A stretch of DNA of 64,000 bases from Paulinella micropora (Eukaryota > Cercozoa > Imbricatea > Euglyphida > Paulinellidae). The notes under the pieces are model-generated. The model saw only the letters and a list, made by a program, of their open reading frames with translations. It searched no databases and had not been told where the DNA came from. The DNA lies in NCBI GenBank assembly GCA_019918135.1, contig WBZZ01000074.1:41001-105000 (forward strand), in the 5' to 3' direction. Shown piece by piece: positions 49,623 to 60,644 of this stretch. A program made the translations under genes and the position numbers. The stretch's first letter is position 1; each line of letters starts with the position of its first letter.

Positions 49623-50053
49623 CCACTTTCTTTTCTGTTCTGTGTATGTGTCCAGCGTTCACCACCACGCATTCCCTAGAAGCTATCGAAGACTTTCTGG
49701 AACAGCCGCTGGTGAGGTACAAATTTTACCTCAGGTCCGTGGGTGGCGGATTTTCGAGGAAATCACTCAGGACCAAGATTCGAGTGCCCAAGCAGAGGTG
49801 GCAACGGCAACGGAAAACCAGGAGGACCTGGACCAGGGGCTGGAAGCTTAAGCTCAGAGGGGCATCAGCCATAGAAGACTGGTCTGATGTGGCAGTGTCC
49901 CCGCTGCCGCAGGTACAAGGGCTTCACTGGGGCTAAGTTCTGCTCAATAGATGGACACCCTTGAACCCTAGACTACTACGGTAACCAGAGAGAGAGAGAG
50001 AGAGGGAGCGAAGTTGGGGGGGGGGGGGAGTTATGGATGTGTATTTATGGCAG

Positions 50054-51250
50054 GGCGTAAAATTGTGTTCCAGAAGCGGCGTCCATGCGACAACCCGCTC
50101 TGCGCTTACATGTTGGATCGGGAGCAAAAACAGGTTGCTTGCCCCAACTGCAAGGTACGACAGGCGTGGGACGAAGTCAAGAAGCCCGAGCCTGCGCAAG
50201 GTTTGATCTACATTATTGTGATTTGGGGGGGGGATTATGGATGTGTATTTGTCGCGGGCCCGGGGGGGGGGGGGGGACTTCGCTCTCTACAGCCACTGGA
50301 AATATTTTGAGCCACTGGAAATATCTACAGTGGCTGGAAATATTTCCCGTGGCTGGAAATATTTCCAGTAGCTGGAAATATTTCCAGTTGCTGGAAATAT
50401 TTCCAGTGGATGGAAATATTTCCTGTGGCTCGAAATATTTCCATGTCCTGCCAACAATTCTGTGTCTTGATGCAACAGGTACTTCCTGGGACATGACTGC
50501 GTTGGACGCACTGCCGGCCCCCAAGCATAATCAACCCCCTTTACCCTTCACGTATGTAGGCGAATACTTGCACTGCTGCGAGTTATTTACCGTTGGCTCC
50601 AAGAAGGCATACATGGAGGTGATGTTTCGTATATTCTGCACCTCTACTGCCGAATTCTCCTTCAAATTGGAAAACAAGGAAGAGCAAACGCTTCCGGAGA
50701 AGTGTATGCTTGCGGAGGTGTACGAGATTCGCGGCGCAGGAGCCTTCTCCGACAGCTCTACGTTAGTCTCTCTCTCTCTTTCTCTCTCTCTCGAAGCTCT
50801 CCCCCTCTCTCTCTGTATGTATGATAATTACTGTATATGTATTATGTGATGTGTGCATATTATCGCGTCTTACAATTATATGCATATGCATTATATTACA
50901 ACACATAACCTGACTTGTGTGCAGTTTTGCCTGCATGGGGGAGGAAGAGTGTCCACGTCTTATCAAGCGACTACGAAAGATGTGGACGGGTGGCGACGAC
51001 TACAAGCGCAAACTCTTCACCAGCACTATCAACGCTGGCAAGTTGAACAAGGTTTTCCATGGCGCGAGCCGCCTGAAGCGCGCAATGATGGCAGTAGATA
51101 TTTCGTCCTACGCCGAGGAGGAGCCCACTGACAGCAACAAGGTTTGGTATTGGCGAGAGCGTCGCCTGGGAGATGTTGCCTCCATTGGAGACGAGGACGG
51201 ACGAAGACCTGCAGAGTTACTGGGACTCAGATTGTGAAGACGAGGAGGAG
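50054..51250 (+). CDS. Host zinc-finger gene, three frame-consistent exons
   Basis: Exon a (50,054-50,200) encodes KRRPCDNPLCAYML and VACPNCKVRQAW, a four-Cys zinc module. Exon b (50,479-50,761) encodes LPFTYVGEYLHCCELFTVGS and MEVMFRIFCTST. Exon c starts at 50,925 with ACMGEEECPRLIKRLRKMW and runs to about 51,236-51,250. The exons join in phase across GT-AG introns at 50,201-50,478 and 50,762-50,924, good evidence for a real gene. A likely upstream exon (about 49,860-49,960) encodes CPRCRRYKGFTGAKFC. A one-base frame change near 51,168 affects the end. Family unknown; plausible nuclear or transposon-derived protein. Confidence 0.55.
50292..50450. repeat. Palindrome array P5 (about 8 units) inside a defined intron
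   Basis: The array fills more than half of the GT-AG intron 50,201-50,478, whose flanking exons join in frame. Confidence 0.88.
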
Positions 51251-51299
51251 TCTCTCTCTCTCTCTCTCTCGCTCGCTCGCTCGCTTGTCTGTGTAAAAG

Positions 51300-51362
51300 T
51301 TCCAGCCACTGGAAATATTTCCAGTGGCTGGAAATATTTCTAGCTTCTGGAAATATTTGCAG
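51300..51362. repeat. Palindrome array P6 (3 units)
   Basis: Three units follow a (TC)n/(GCTC)n tract and precede the acceptor TTATTCAG at 51,428. Confidence 0.8.
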
Positions 51363-51428
51363 TTCTGATCATCTGTATTAGTCATATACACGCATACATA
51401 CATTAATTTTCTTCTGTTGTTTATTCAG

Positions 51429-52098
51429 ACTTGCTCTCACTGGCAGGGACATGGGGCGTATGTTTTTCTTGCCAATGCCAGGTGATCAGGAGTGGGAAAA
51501 AGGATATGTCGTGGAGTATCTGCGACCTTGTCTGCCCGTGGAAGTTCCTACGAAGGAGGATTCTGCAGGCAGAAAGGTAGACTCATCCTTTCTCGCTGAC
51601 TACAATGTAAACAACAGCGCCAACTGGCGCTCTCACAAACAAGCTAATGTTTGTTCGGACAACGTTTTACACGGGCCAAGAAAAAGAAAACAGACTTCTG
51701 TGCCTGTTGCTGAAGCCGCTGCGAAAAGTATGTTAGGTAGCTCTAATGTGGTGCCGGTCTCTTCTATGAATGTGCAGATGGATAAGGGCCAGTGGCACAT
51801 GGTTCATTTTTGGGGTAACGATTACACAGCAATAGATTCATTTCCCGCCAAACCTCCCATTTTCTATCCTTGTTTTCAGTCGTTGAAGGACTATAAACTC
51901 ATATTTACCAATGTGAGAGAGAAGAAAGATGCCTACACTGGCAAAGTGCAGGATTGGGACTTAAGGTTGGGGACAGAAATCTTTGACAATGGAGTCAGGA
52001 AGAAACATAACGGTAAAAGGTTCACACAGGAAAGCTGGGATAGAGTGCTAAGTTTTGCGAAACGTTACAACAAAAGTATAAGTTATGATTGCGTTTGA
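51429..52098 (+). CDS. Hypothetical host exon or gene
   Basis: A 215-residue frame starts with the ATG at 51,451; a splice acceptor at 51,428 suggests it may instead be the last exon of the zinc-finger gene. The C-terminal half looks globular and aromatic-rich (GQWHMVHFWGNDYTAIDSF, PIFYPCFQSLKDYKLIF, RFTQESWDRVLSFAKRYN). No family recognised. TAG/TGA-rich AT sequence follows the stop at 52,098. Confidence 0.45.
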
Positions 52099-52263
52099 TA
52101 GGTAATAATATTATTGTTGCTAGTACGTACGTACTTTTATCGCAATCATAATTTTCAGTAGTTGCGGTTTAAGTACGTACTATTATATTAAATTTTGCTT
52201 TGTTTTAATAGCTTTGTACTTATTAATGTAACCTCCCGGCCGGAACCCGGACTATTCATAACG

Positions 52264-52715
52264 CTTCCAGCCACTGGAAATAATTTCCAGCCATTAGAAA
52301 TAATTTCCAGCCAATAGAAATATAATTTCCAGCCATTAGAAATAATTTCCAGCCACTGGAAATAGTTTCCAGCCACTGGAAATATTTTTAGCACCGGAAA
52401 TGATTTCAAGCCACTGGAAATGATTTCCAACCACTATAAAGTATTTCTAGCCACTAGAAATAATTTCCAATCACTGGAAATAATTTCCAATCACTGGAAA
52501 TAATTTCAACTACTGGAAGTAGATCCGTCTACTGGAAATTATTTCCAGCCATTGGAAATATTTTGGACACTGGAAATGATTTTGGATACTGGAAATAATT
52601 CTGAACGCTGGAAACCATTTCTAGCCACTGGAAATGATTTTGTACACTGGAAATGATTTCGAAAAACGTAGAATAATTCCCATTAGCTAATAATTTCCAA
52701 TAACTAGAAATAATT
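52264..52715. repeat. Palindrome array P7, degenerate, wider core
   Basis: About 20 diverged units with core GGAAATAATTTCC, one base longer than in the other arrays, at a period near 20 bp. No gene is seen between 52,099 and 52,720. Confidence 0.8.
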
Positions 52716-52719
52716 TTGA

Positions 52720-54950
52720 GTTTTTGTCCCCATAGTGTGTCGTGTGAGCCACAGGTTCGGGGGAGCTACTTAGCGAGCGTGGCGGAGGGAGGCGCCTGGA
52801 GCCGCGACCTAGTTTGGTTAGTCTGCGGTTAGCTTTCGTCCTGGTTTCGTTTGGACGGCGGCGGTGACCCCGGTTGTGGGGCACGGTGATGACCTCGGTC
52901 AACTGGACGGTTTGGTTTAGAGTTATTGGCGGCAGGAGCCGCAGTTAGTGGATATGGTAGACTCATAGACATTGGACAGGTTTTGCCCTTCTTTGGAAAG
53001 GAGAAAAATGGACTTGGGCATTCGGAGGTTTTGCCCATTCGTCAGCCCCGGTTGCAGACTGGCTAGACGGTGGCAGGTGTGCCGGTATGTAGCCCGAGTC
53101 GTGTTTTTGGGCACTGGCAGGATTGTCTCTGTGCCCGGTGGCGTGTTGGTGTTGGCACGCGATGGACATTGTTTTGGGACAGCGGCGCAGCAGCGCGGTT
53201 GTGTTACCCTTTGAGCAAGGGGAGGGCACAAGCAACAACTTTTGGCAAAGCAAGTAAGTCATTGGTGGGCAGGAGCGCAGATTGCCTTTGAGGCAAGGCC
53301 GTGTGCAGCAGCTGTGGGTGAGGGCCACAAAGGTGTGTGTGGTCGGAATGGCCAGGGTGTGACACCAAAAAGGGTGTCATACCTGCCGGTGGGGGCTCAG
53401 GGGGCCTAAGAATTTTGACTTATCTTCACTTTCGCTTTGGCGGTGGGCTCCGGTGGTGGTACTTCTGGAGCAGCAGGGAATCAGGGATCTACGTGGTAAG
53501 CGACAAGGTAGTCGCCTGGTGGGCGTGGTTGAGCAGAAGGCTCAAATGGAGCTGCACTTCAGTGGGTCTGTCTTCAGGACAGACCCCAAACAGGCCAGTT
53601 ACCTCTCTTCTTCGTAAGCGGACTTTAGGCCATGGGGGGTGGGGGATAAGGGCTAGAGCAGGAGTGCAGCGAGCGCATGGACATGTTTGTTGTCTGTGTC
53701 TGAGGCAAGGGCGCCTACTGGTTGAGCGGCACTTGAATGGTGAACTCATAGCGGAAGTGTGTTCTTGCGGGGTCTTGGCGATGTGGAGCCGCGGCAGGAG
53801 AAGCAGGGCGCCGCGCGCGAGACCTGGACCTGAGTGGTCATCTGTGGGAAAGGAAATGGATGACTTCCTTTCATCTTTTCATCTTTTCTATTTTTGGCAT
53901 ATGGTGGCTGGGTGGCACAAAGGTGCCGGTGCCGGTAGTTTGCAGCGTAAGGGAACTTGAGCGCAACAGGTGGGACCTTTTGGTAATATTACTTTGTCTC
54001 AGCGGAATGATGGAAGGTCAGGTTTTTCCGGACCGGTAGTAGTAACACCAGGGAACTATCTAGGCAAGGCACTAGCTTTTTGGTGTAATACTAGTTGGTG
54101 CGGCTGTCCTGACTGCAAGTGGTTGATTGGACGAGCGTGAGAGCAGGAACTGCAAGGAGCGGGTTGTGACAGTATCGCTAGTTAGGCCAGATCTCTTGGC
54201 GTATGGTCGTTGTTTGACATGGTTCCCGGTGCGGACCCGGACTTTGGAATTTGATTCCGGTTGGAGCGTTTCTGCAATGGTGCAGGAGGTTTGCCAGGCT
54301 TTTGCCGTCGTTTTGGTTGTGGAGGCCATAGTCGTCTGGCGATGTGGAAACTTTTTCTGCTTGATGAGGGTCGGAGCGCGACGGACGTCTTTCTTCTTCC
54401 CCCATCAAGGGGGGTGGTTGCTTCCCTTCCAAATTGGATTGTCAGCAGCGGGTGAGGGCATCATAATGAGTCCATGGCTTTTGGTGGTGTTGCCGGTCGG
54501 CAGGATGTTCTGGATTAGTTGGCCGAGAGGCAAAAGGCGCATGTTTGTCGGCAGTGGCAGTGGTGGCCGATGGAGACCAGGAGTTGGTCGTTATGGCATA
54601 GCAGTGTGTTGCGCCGGGTAGGCGCGGGAAAAGACGGTGGAGCTAATCAGCTTGGTCTACGGTGACTAACGGTGGAAGGCGCCGGAGAGGAAATGGCGGC
54701 GAGGTGGCGAGCTAGGTGGATGCTCGGCCTTGGCAAAGACATCAGTTTCTAGACGTTGGGACCAGGTGTCGGGCAGGTGCCCCGTGGCAAGGGCCGGGGG
54801 AGTTCCCTGTAAGGCTGGACGGTGGGTCGCCCTCCTGGGGCGGGTCATGCGTCATATTCCACCGGCCATTTTCCCCCCTTGATTACTTTTATTTTGTATT
54901 GCTCAGTTCATTTTCTTTCCTTACATAATGGATAAAGAGTTAGGGGGAGA
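52720..54950. other. G/T-skewed non-coding stretch, possible retroelement interior
   Basis: The plus strand is visibly rich in G and T over 2.2 kb, with no protein domain in any frame. It ends at AGTTAGGGGGAG (54,941-54,950), which looks like a polypurine tract. It could be the non-coding interior of a large LTR derivative. Confidence 0.4.
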
Positions 54951-55380
54951 TACCTGTTTGTGGGGGATCATAGTTACATACATGTTAGCTTTGGGCATGA
55001 ATGTGTGAGGATCGTACATACGTGTTTGTTTTGTGAGTATGAATTGCTTTATCGTCATGGTTGTTGCGGCGAGTATGTGTGAATTATTATTTGGCGGATC
55101 CCGGAGGAGACATACGCCTATGTGCGGAAGTTTGTTTGTTGTGCTTATGTGTTGCTATATTGCCGAACTCCACTGGAGACGTAGGATAGCTCACTTACTC
55201 ATTTCGTTTTATTTTCTACTAGTTTGTTCGTTGCGCTTGTCAGCATCTCGTCCGTTTACTTGGTTGTGCTAGTGACACTGTGTTGAACATACATTAGTGT
55301 ATTGACGTTGCCCTACACGTATGTGTATCTTCGTTGATTGGGTAATTACCGGTCACTCACGGACCTAATACCTTTACACT
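54951..55380 (+). repeat. LTR-like sequence following a polypurine tract
   Basis: AT-rich sequence follows the tract at 54,950 and contains two related subsegments (GATCCCGGAGGAGACATACG and CTCCACTGGAGACGTAGG). No partner LTR is visible in the window, so the assignment is tentative. Confidence 0.35.
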
Positions 55381-56221
55381 CCGGTTTGCTGAGGGACTCC
55401 GTTAGAAGCCACGATGCCAATCGACACTTTAATTCGCAAGTAGATAGCAGAACTGACAAACTCAAAGGTAATAACAAAACTGAAATAAAGTCCGAACGAC
55501 TGTAATTATTACACAATGGTTATTGTCCAATCCTGAAATGCCAATATAGTTCGTTACGTCCGTTACCATTATTGACTAGAACTATACGGTCATTCGACTA
55601 TACGAATAAATTACTTACCAGTCACAAAGTAATCACTAATAGTAACGTAGTTGTCCTACCAACGCTCCCCCTTAGTTCTATGTCAATGTGCAAATTACGA
55701 TTAATGCATCTGCGATTAATAACTATTACGATGCGATAAATGGCCATCATTTCAAGTTGTAAAATGAAATGATTGTTGAGTCACAAAACTGAAGAATCGC
55801 CATTCTATTCCAGTCCGCCTGCCTTTGCTTCTTTGCCGCGATGGCATCTCGATACGATTGAAACATTAGCAGTAGGTCCTTGAAGTATGACCATATCAGT
55901 ACGTAAACTGAATTATATCATTGACTCCTCGAGTCCAACATAATTAGTTAATTCCGCCATTCCGCCAATATAAAACTACGCGATGTATGGTTGGGTCCGA
56001 TGGTCTTGTCACAATGCGACCGATGGTGGTCTGAACCACGCGCTTCGCATTCGCGCTCGACTTACACTTCGACGGGAACATCGCCTCAGCATGCCGCTCA
56101 ACTACCTGCGCAAGAAACTTCCTGCACACTTCAAAGAGAGAAAACTCACAAAAGAACAACATAAGTTGACTTTGCGTAAATTTGCGTGTTTATGGTGAGT
56201 TTGCAGACTTGAGATATAAAA

Positions 56222-57582
56222 TCATGGATCAAGAGTTACCATAAACTTACTCACGAGATATTCAAATTGATCCTTAGGAACATGTTTAGTTAGTACGTCT
56301 GCGATTTGTTTCTTAGTTCCTACCTTTACAAATTTAATTTCATTGTCTCTCTGTGCGTGGTGAATGAAATGAAGTTCTATGGGTAAGTTTTTAGTACGTG
56401 GTCCTGACATTCCCCTTTCTGCTGCTAAGATAGTTTGTGCATTATCTTCATATAGCTCTATCGGTCCTTTCTGTGCTATGTCTAATTCGTCCGTAGTATG
56501 TCGGATAGCCAATCCTTCCCGTATACACTCTGCTGCTGCAAAAATTTCAGCGTGATTAGAACTAAGCGCAATTCTAGTCTGTCGCTTTGACAACCAAGCT
56601 ACCGGGTCTCCTCCCCAAAGCACTACATAACCTGTACGTGACTTTCCGGTTTTCTTACAGACCTTGTGTGCTGCATCGGGCCAAAGAGTAATTCGCGGGT
56701 ATGTCCTTCCCTCTTGTGATGACTTAGGCCCGTGAAATGCAATACCGCGATACGAACCTTTCAAATACCTGAAGATCCTACCTAACATAGCATAAGCAAG
56801 TCCTGGGTTCACTGTTTGCATTACACTAGCTGCATTTAGTGCTTGATCAGCATCTGGTCGTGTCATCTTAGTTAGGAACAAGAGTTTCCCTACTAGACTA
56901 GGTATAGAACGTTTTCTAAGGGCGCTTGTTTCTCCCATGGGCTCAGGCTCATGTTCAGCACTTGGAGTACTTACTGGTCTAACATCGGCATATCCTACAT
57001 CCTTTAATATCTGTTTCTGGTACGTATTCTGATGCAATAAGATGCGTACTCCTTCCTGAACTATCTCTATTCCTTTAAACTCCTTAGCCACTCCCAAACG
57101 CTTAAGAGGATAAAACTTTTCTAGTTTACTAGCGAATCGGTCGTATGCTCGAATCGGTCGTATGCTCGTTCGTTAGGAGTTGACAAGATAAGATCGTCTA
57201 CATGGAAAATACCTATGATAGCACCTCTTACTGGCTTATCCTTTTCTACGAACATGCACAAATCTGAGTCTAGTAACCTGAATCCTAATTCCTCTAACTT
57301 AGGGGCTAAAATCTCATACCATCTCCTACCAGCTTGCGGCGCGCCATACAGAGCTCCATCTACTCTCCATATCATGCCTTCATGCTCCTCACTGTCTATC
57401 CCATCGGGTGCATAAGCATAAACAGGATCATGCATTCGTGCATTTAGATAAGCATTTTTGAAGTCTATACCGTATAGCTTATGTCCATGCCATGCTGCAA
57501 GCTTAGACAAAAAGAGTAATGAGCGATGCGCGGCGCAGGGTAACAAACAATTGATCGGGTTATAGCTAACTCCTGGCTCTAG
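56222..57582 (-). pseudogene. Copia-4 reverse transcriptase and RNase H
   Basis: RT motifs are YGIDFKNAYLNARMHDPVYA (motif A), DGALYGAPQAGRRWYEIL (motif B region) and IGIFHVDDLILSTPN (catalytic box). A 17-bp tandem duplication at 57,134-57,167 breaks the frame just after it. RNase H has ITLWPDAAHKVCKKTGKSR, SSNHAEIFAAAECIREG and YEDNAQTILAAE, an intact Asp-Glu-Asp set. The RNase H frame is open to its natural end at 56,222. A stop-free link to 63,903-64,000 shows where Copia-3 landed. Confidence 0.85.
57134..57167. repeat. 17-bp tandem duplication in Copia-4 RT
   Basis: GAATCGGTCGTATGCTC occurs twice in a row and shifts the RT frame. Confidence 0.95.
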
Positions 57583-57881
57583 CTTTGTACCAACTTCTTT
57601 CATAGAATAGAATTGGTTAATATAATTCGATAGGCCGTATTAGTTCACAATTGAGGACTTTAAGTTTATTGTTTGGACTGACGCTAGACAAATGGACTCA
57701 TTTAATTTCGGTAAGACTGAACATGACATTTGTAGTTGTCAGGTCAGAGCACGCGTTTGTAAAGCGCGCCAATTTGTACCTCAATCTGTGTATATGTAAA
57801 GTATCTCAGATTTGCCAAATCAAGCAAGTCACTAAGCGCTCCGGTACTGAACACCGTTCCGACTCAAGTATTAATATAAAG
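57583..57881 (+). repeat. Copia-3 5' LTR
   Basis: Begins CTTTGTACC and ends AATATAAAG; the terminal inverted repeat is CTTT/AAAG rather than TG/CA. The gag ATG at 57,886 is only four bases beyond the LTR, leaving no separate untranslated primer-binding site. Confidence 0.92.
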
Positions 57882-57885
57882 CGTT

Positions 57886-58817
57886 ATGTCCTCTTCTGCG
57901 CTAAAGGACGCTGCGACCGCTATTCTTCAAGGGAAGGCGCCTACGTTCAAGGACGGACTGTCTGGACGGAGCTGGGATGACTGGTACGCACAAGTTCGGG
58001 CGGACCTTTCGTCAATCGAGTGTTTGGAATACGTGAGGCCGTTGCCTGATGTGCTTCAATGGCGAATCGAAGTTGAAGCGGAGCTACGAGCTGAGGCCAA
58101 GGAAGCTAAGGAAGCTGCGGCACGGCAAAGGCGTGGGGATGCTGACAATAAGCAGCAGGGAAACACGACCTGACTCCGGTTCAACGAAGAAGAATTCTGG
58201 CCAGAAGGGCTCAGATCTTTATGTGGATATACAAGGGACTGGAATACGGGGCTGCGTTTGAGCGCATTGTACGGCATGTGGTACGGGAAGAGCAGCTTCG
58301 ACCGGAGGAGTTATTAAGGATGCTTCGTCAGCGGTACCAAGGAAATGACGCGCACCTAAAGCAACAACGCAACAACATGGTCTGCGCGTGGAGATTTAAT
58401 TGTAAAGAGGATTTACGTGCTCAACCGAGTGACTTTGAGTCACATTGCCACTTCTTAGAAGCTCACGGGGAACCAATTAGTGCTACGCTACGGATGCAGT
58501 TTATTAAGACGGCACTTGAGAAATGTGAGCACAGGAATATGTGGAGGTCTTTTCTGGACGCTCAAGTGGCAGCGCCTTCGGCAACATGGGAAGACTTCAG
58601 GCAACTCTTCGAGAGGAGAGTTATTGCGAATGAAGCGATGTCAAAGGAGGAGAGGGCAATGGGCACGGCAATGGTGGCGGCGCAGCAGCAGCGGACTAAA
58701 GAGATCCCGAACAGCTTGAATGCTATAACTGTGGAAATCCACACAAATACTTCACGTGCACGATTAAGTGCAGAATCCCCGGTCACGACCACCAAGGCAG
58801 AAGGTGCCCGACGCTGA
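57886..58817 (+). pseudogene. Copia-3 Gag with CCHC-type knuckle (frameshifted)
   Basis: The N-terminal frame (57,886-58,173) contains FKDGLSGRSWDDWYAQVRAD, the usual start of copia Gag. A shift near 58,168 leads into FMWIYKGLEYGAAFERIVRH and the capsid helices up to about 58,690. A further shift near 58,715 exposes the knuckle CYNCGNPHKYFTC and KCRIPGHDHQGRRCPTL. The downstream MYND region follows directly. Confidence 0.75.
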
Positions 58818-58839
58818 AAGATCGTTATAGAAAAAAGAT

Positions 58840-59927
58840 GCCGTCGGATGGGAACCAGAAGATTGCAAGCCAGAAGCCGAATGGAAACGAAATGTGGCTC
58901 AGAATGGCGCGAAGCCGGGAGAGAAAGCTGGCAAAAAGAAGGCCAACAACGGTGTTCCGGGCGTATCGTGTCTCGCTGTGACGATGACTGACATGGACAT
59001 CCCAAGGACGGCCGAAGCATACCTGACTCCGGCTGCGGATGGGGGAGGACTGGTTAGAGTTGGAACGAGAAGCAACGAAACGAAGCAAGCATCTGCGTTC
59101 ATGGCTGTGGCTAATCCTACCATCTATCTGGGTGAAGAGGAGAAGGAGGTGCCTGGAAAGGTGAGCAACGGGAAAGTCAACTTCTGGACGTGCTTCAACA
59201 ATGCATGCATCACTGTGAGCTACGCTTTTGGAAGTGGTTCTACAACTTCGAAGTAGTTCCGAGCGATTGGGAGATGTACGTCAAGGGGCTCGAAAGGGAA
59301 GTCGGTCTGAACACACCGGAGGCGATACTAAAGCGGGTTCCGAGGGAATGTGAATTCTGTGCTTTGACTGCGACGAAGAAATGCGGCCATTGTAAGATGG
59401 TTTACTACTGCGGCCAATGGTGCCAGAAACAGTATTGGAAGACCCACAAGATCTTCTGCAAGCTTACTCAAACGGAAGAAGTCAAACCGACGTGGAAAGC
59501 GGTGATGGATAATGAAGCCTCTGCTCCGGGAAGAGGCTACGGTGGGCACGCATCGACGGTGGCGGTGATGAGGGCAGACATGGCGTATCAACGGATGCTT
59601 CGCTTCTTCCACGAAGGACTGGAAACTGGTAAGACTGGGCTAATGCCTAGGTATAACAGAGAGCTAAGGATGCGACCGGCGGTGGAGGTGATGGAATGGA
59701 TAGATGTGAGCTGGGAAGCTCTCATGCAAGCCATAGAGAAGGCTGAGAACGACAATCAACGAATGATCCTTCGTGAGAGAGCGCGACAGTTTCCACCGCC
59801 CTACACTATAGCTCAAAAAGAGAAAAAGGTGATGGTTGCTACTTCAACTGTACCCGGCGGTGTGGAAGAGGAGGAAGAAAGGAAGCCCCCTAACACACGG
59901 CGAGCCTGCAAGCATGATGGCGCATGA
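58840..59927 (+). CDS. Copia-3 MYND-finger region of Gag-Pol
   Basis: From about 59,190 the frame is open and contains an intact MYND finger: CEFCALTATKKCGHCKMVYY followed by CGQWCQKQYWKTHKIFC (59,350-59,460), with all seven Cys and the His at standard spacing. N-terminal to it is a conserved block (WKWFYNFEVVPSDWEMYVKG) and C-terminal to it a helical region (YQRMLRFFHEG, IDVSWEALMQAIEKAEND). A frame change near 59,210 links it to 58,894-59,256. This domain is not part of standard copia polyproteins. It could bind a host factor for nuclear import or target choice. Confidence 0.8.
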
Positions 59928-60621
59928 ATGGAAAGAAGGGGTGGATAAGGCATCTATTTATCTTGACAGTGGGTCGACAAAGCACCTCGTACCTGACGCA
60001 TCAATGTTGAACGACAAACGAGAGGAATGGTTGGACCTTAGAGGCATCGATGGACCTACCAAGACAACAGCGGTGGGTAGAATGCGGTTTGTTGGGATGA
60101 CGGGGGAGAGCCTACCTCAGGATGTTACCATGGAGGAGACCTACTGTTTGGAATCGCTTGACCGTGTGCTATTCTCCGCGGGGCAGCTGCAAAAGAAAGG
60201 TTACGGTATAATATTGCAAGACGACGGTTTCTTCGTTACTCGGAAGAAAATTAGTATGCGCCCCGACGAAATGATATTGGTAGGCGACTTCGACCCGGAA
60301 ACCTGCCAATACAGGTTTAGGACTTCACAAGCTTCAAAAGCAAAAGAAGAAGGAGAGGCACCGTTCCCTGGCTACCAATCGTCGTTCTGGACGACGTCGA
60401 TGAACCCTGCGACGCAAGTGGATATGAAGAGGCTACACGATGTGTTCCACTTTGGGGATACAATGGCGAGACAGTTCATCAAAATGAACAACATAACACT
60501 GAAAGGGAAAGGGTTGATGACGGATCATGTGTGTACGTCGTGTCAGACGACGAAGATGAAGAAGCATGCCAACTACGATGGAGTGTCCCTGAGTATCTGT
60601 GAAAAGGCAGGAGAAGACTGA
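59836..60621 (+). pseudogene. Copia-3 protease and pre-integrase region
   Basis: YLDSGSTKHLVPDASML near 59,960 is the catalytic site with intact Asp, and YCLESLDRVLFSAGQLQKKG closes the protease. DVFHFGDTMARQFIKMN and CTSCQTTKMKKHANYD (to about 60,570) form the HHCC zinc region of integrase. The frame shifts near 59,890 relative to the MYND region and near 60,615 relative to the integrase core. Confidence 0.8.
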
Positions 60622-60644
60622 GTGGGGATGGGACAGGGAGAATT

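Larger units (their letters stand above)
55330..57582 (-). mobile_element. Copia-4: minus-strand Ty1/copia element, 3' part, split by Copia-3
   Basis: On the minus strand the RT and RNase H (57,603-56,222) are followed by about 550 bp of untranslated sequence, a polypurine tract CTAAGGGGGAG (55,667-55,676) and an LTR extending to about 55,330-55,380. The upstream RT continues at 63,903-64,000 on the far side of Copia-3. The rest of the element lies right of the window. Confidence 0.8.

Noticed and set aside
56020..56090. tRNA-like fold on the minus strand near 56,030
   Set aside because: The T-loop does not match the consensus and no acceptor stem of the right length could be found.
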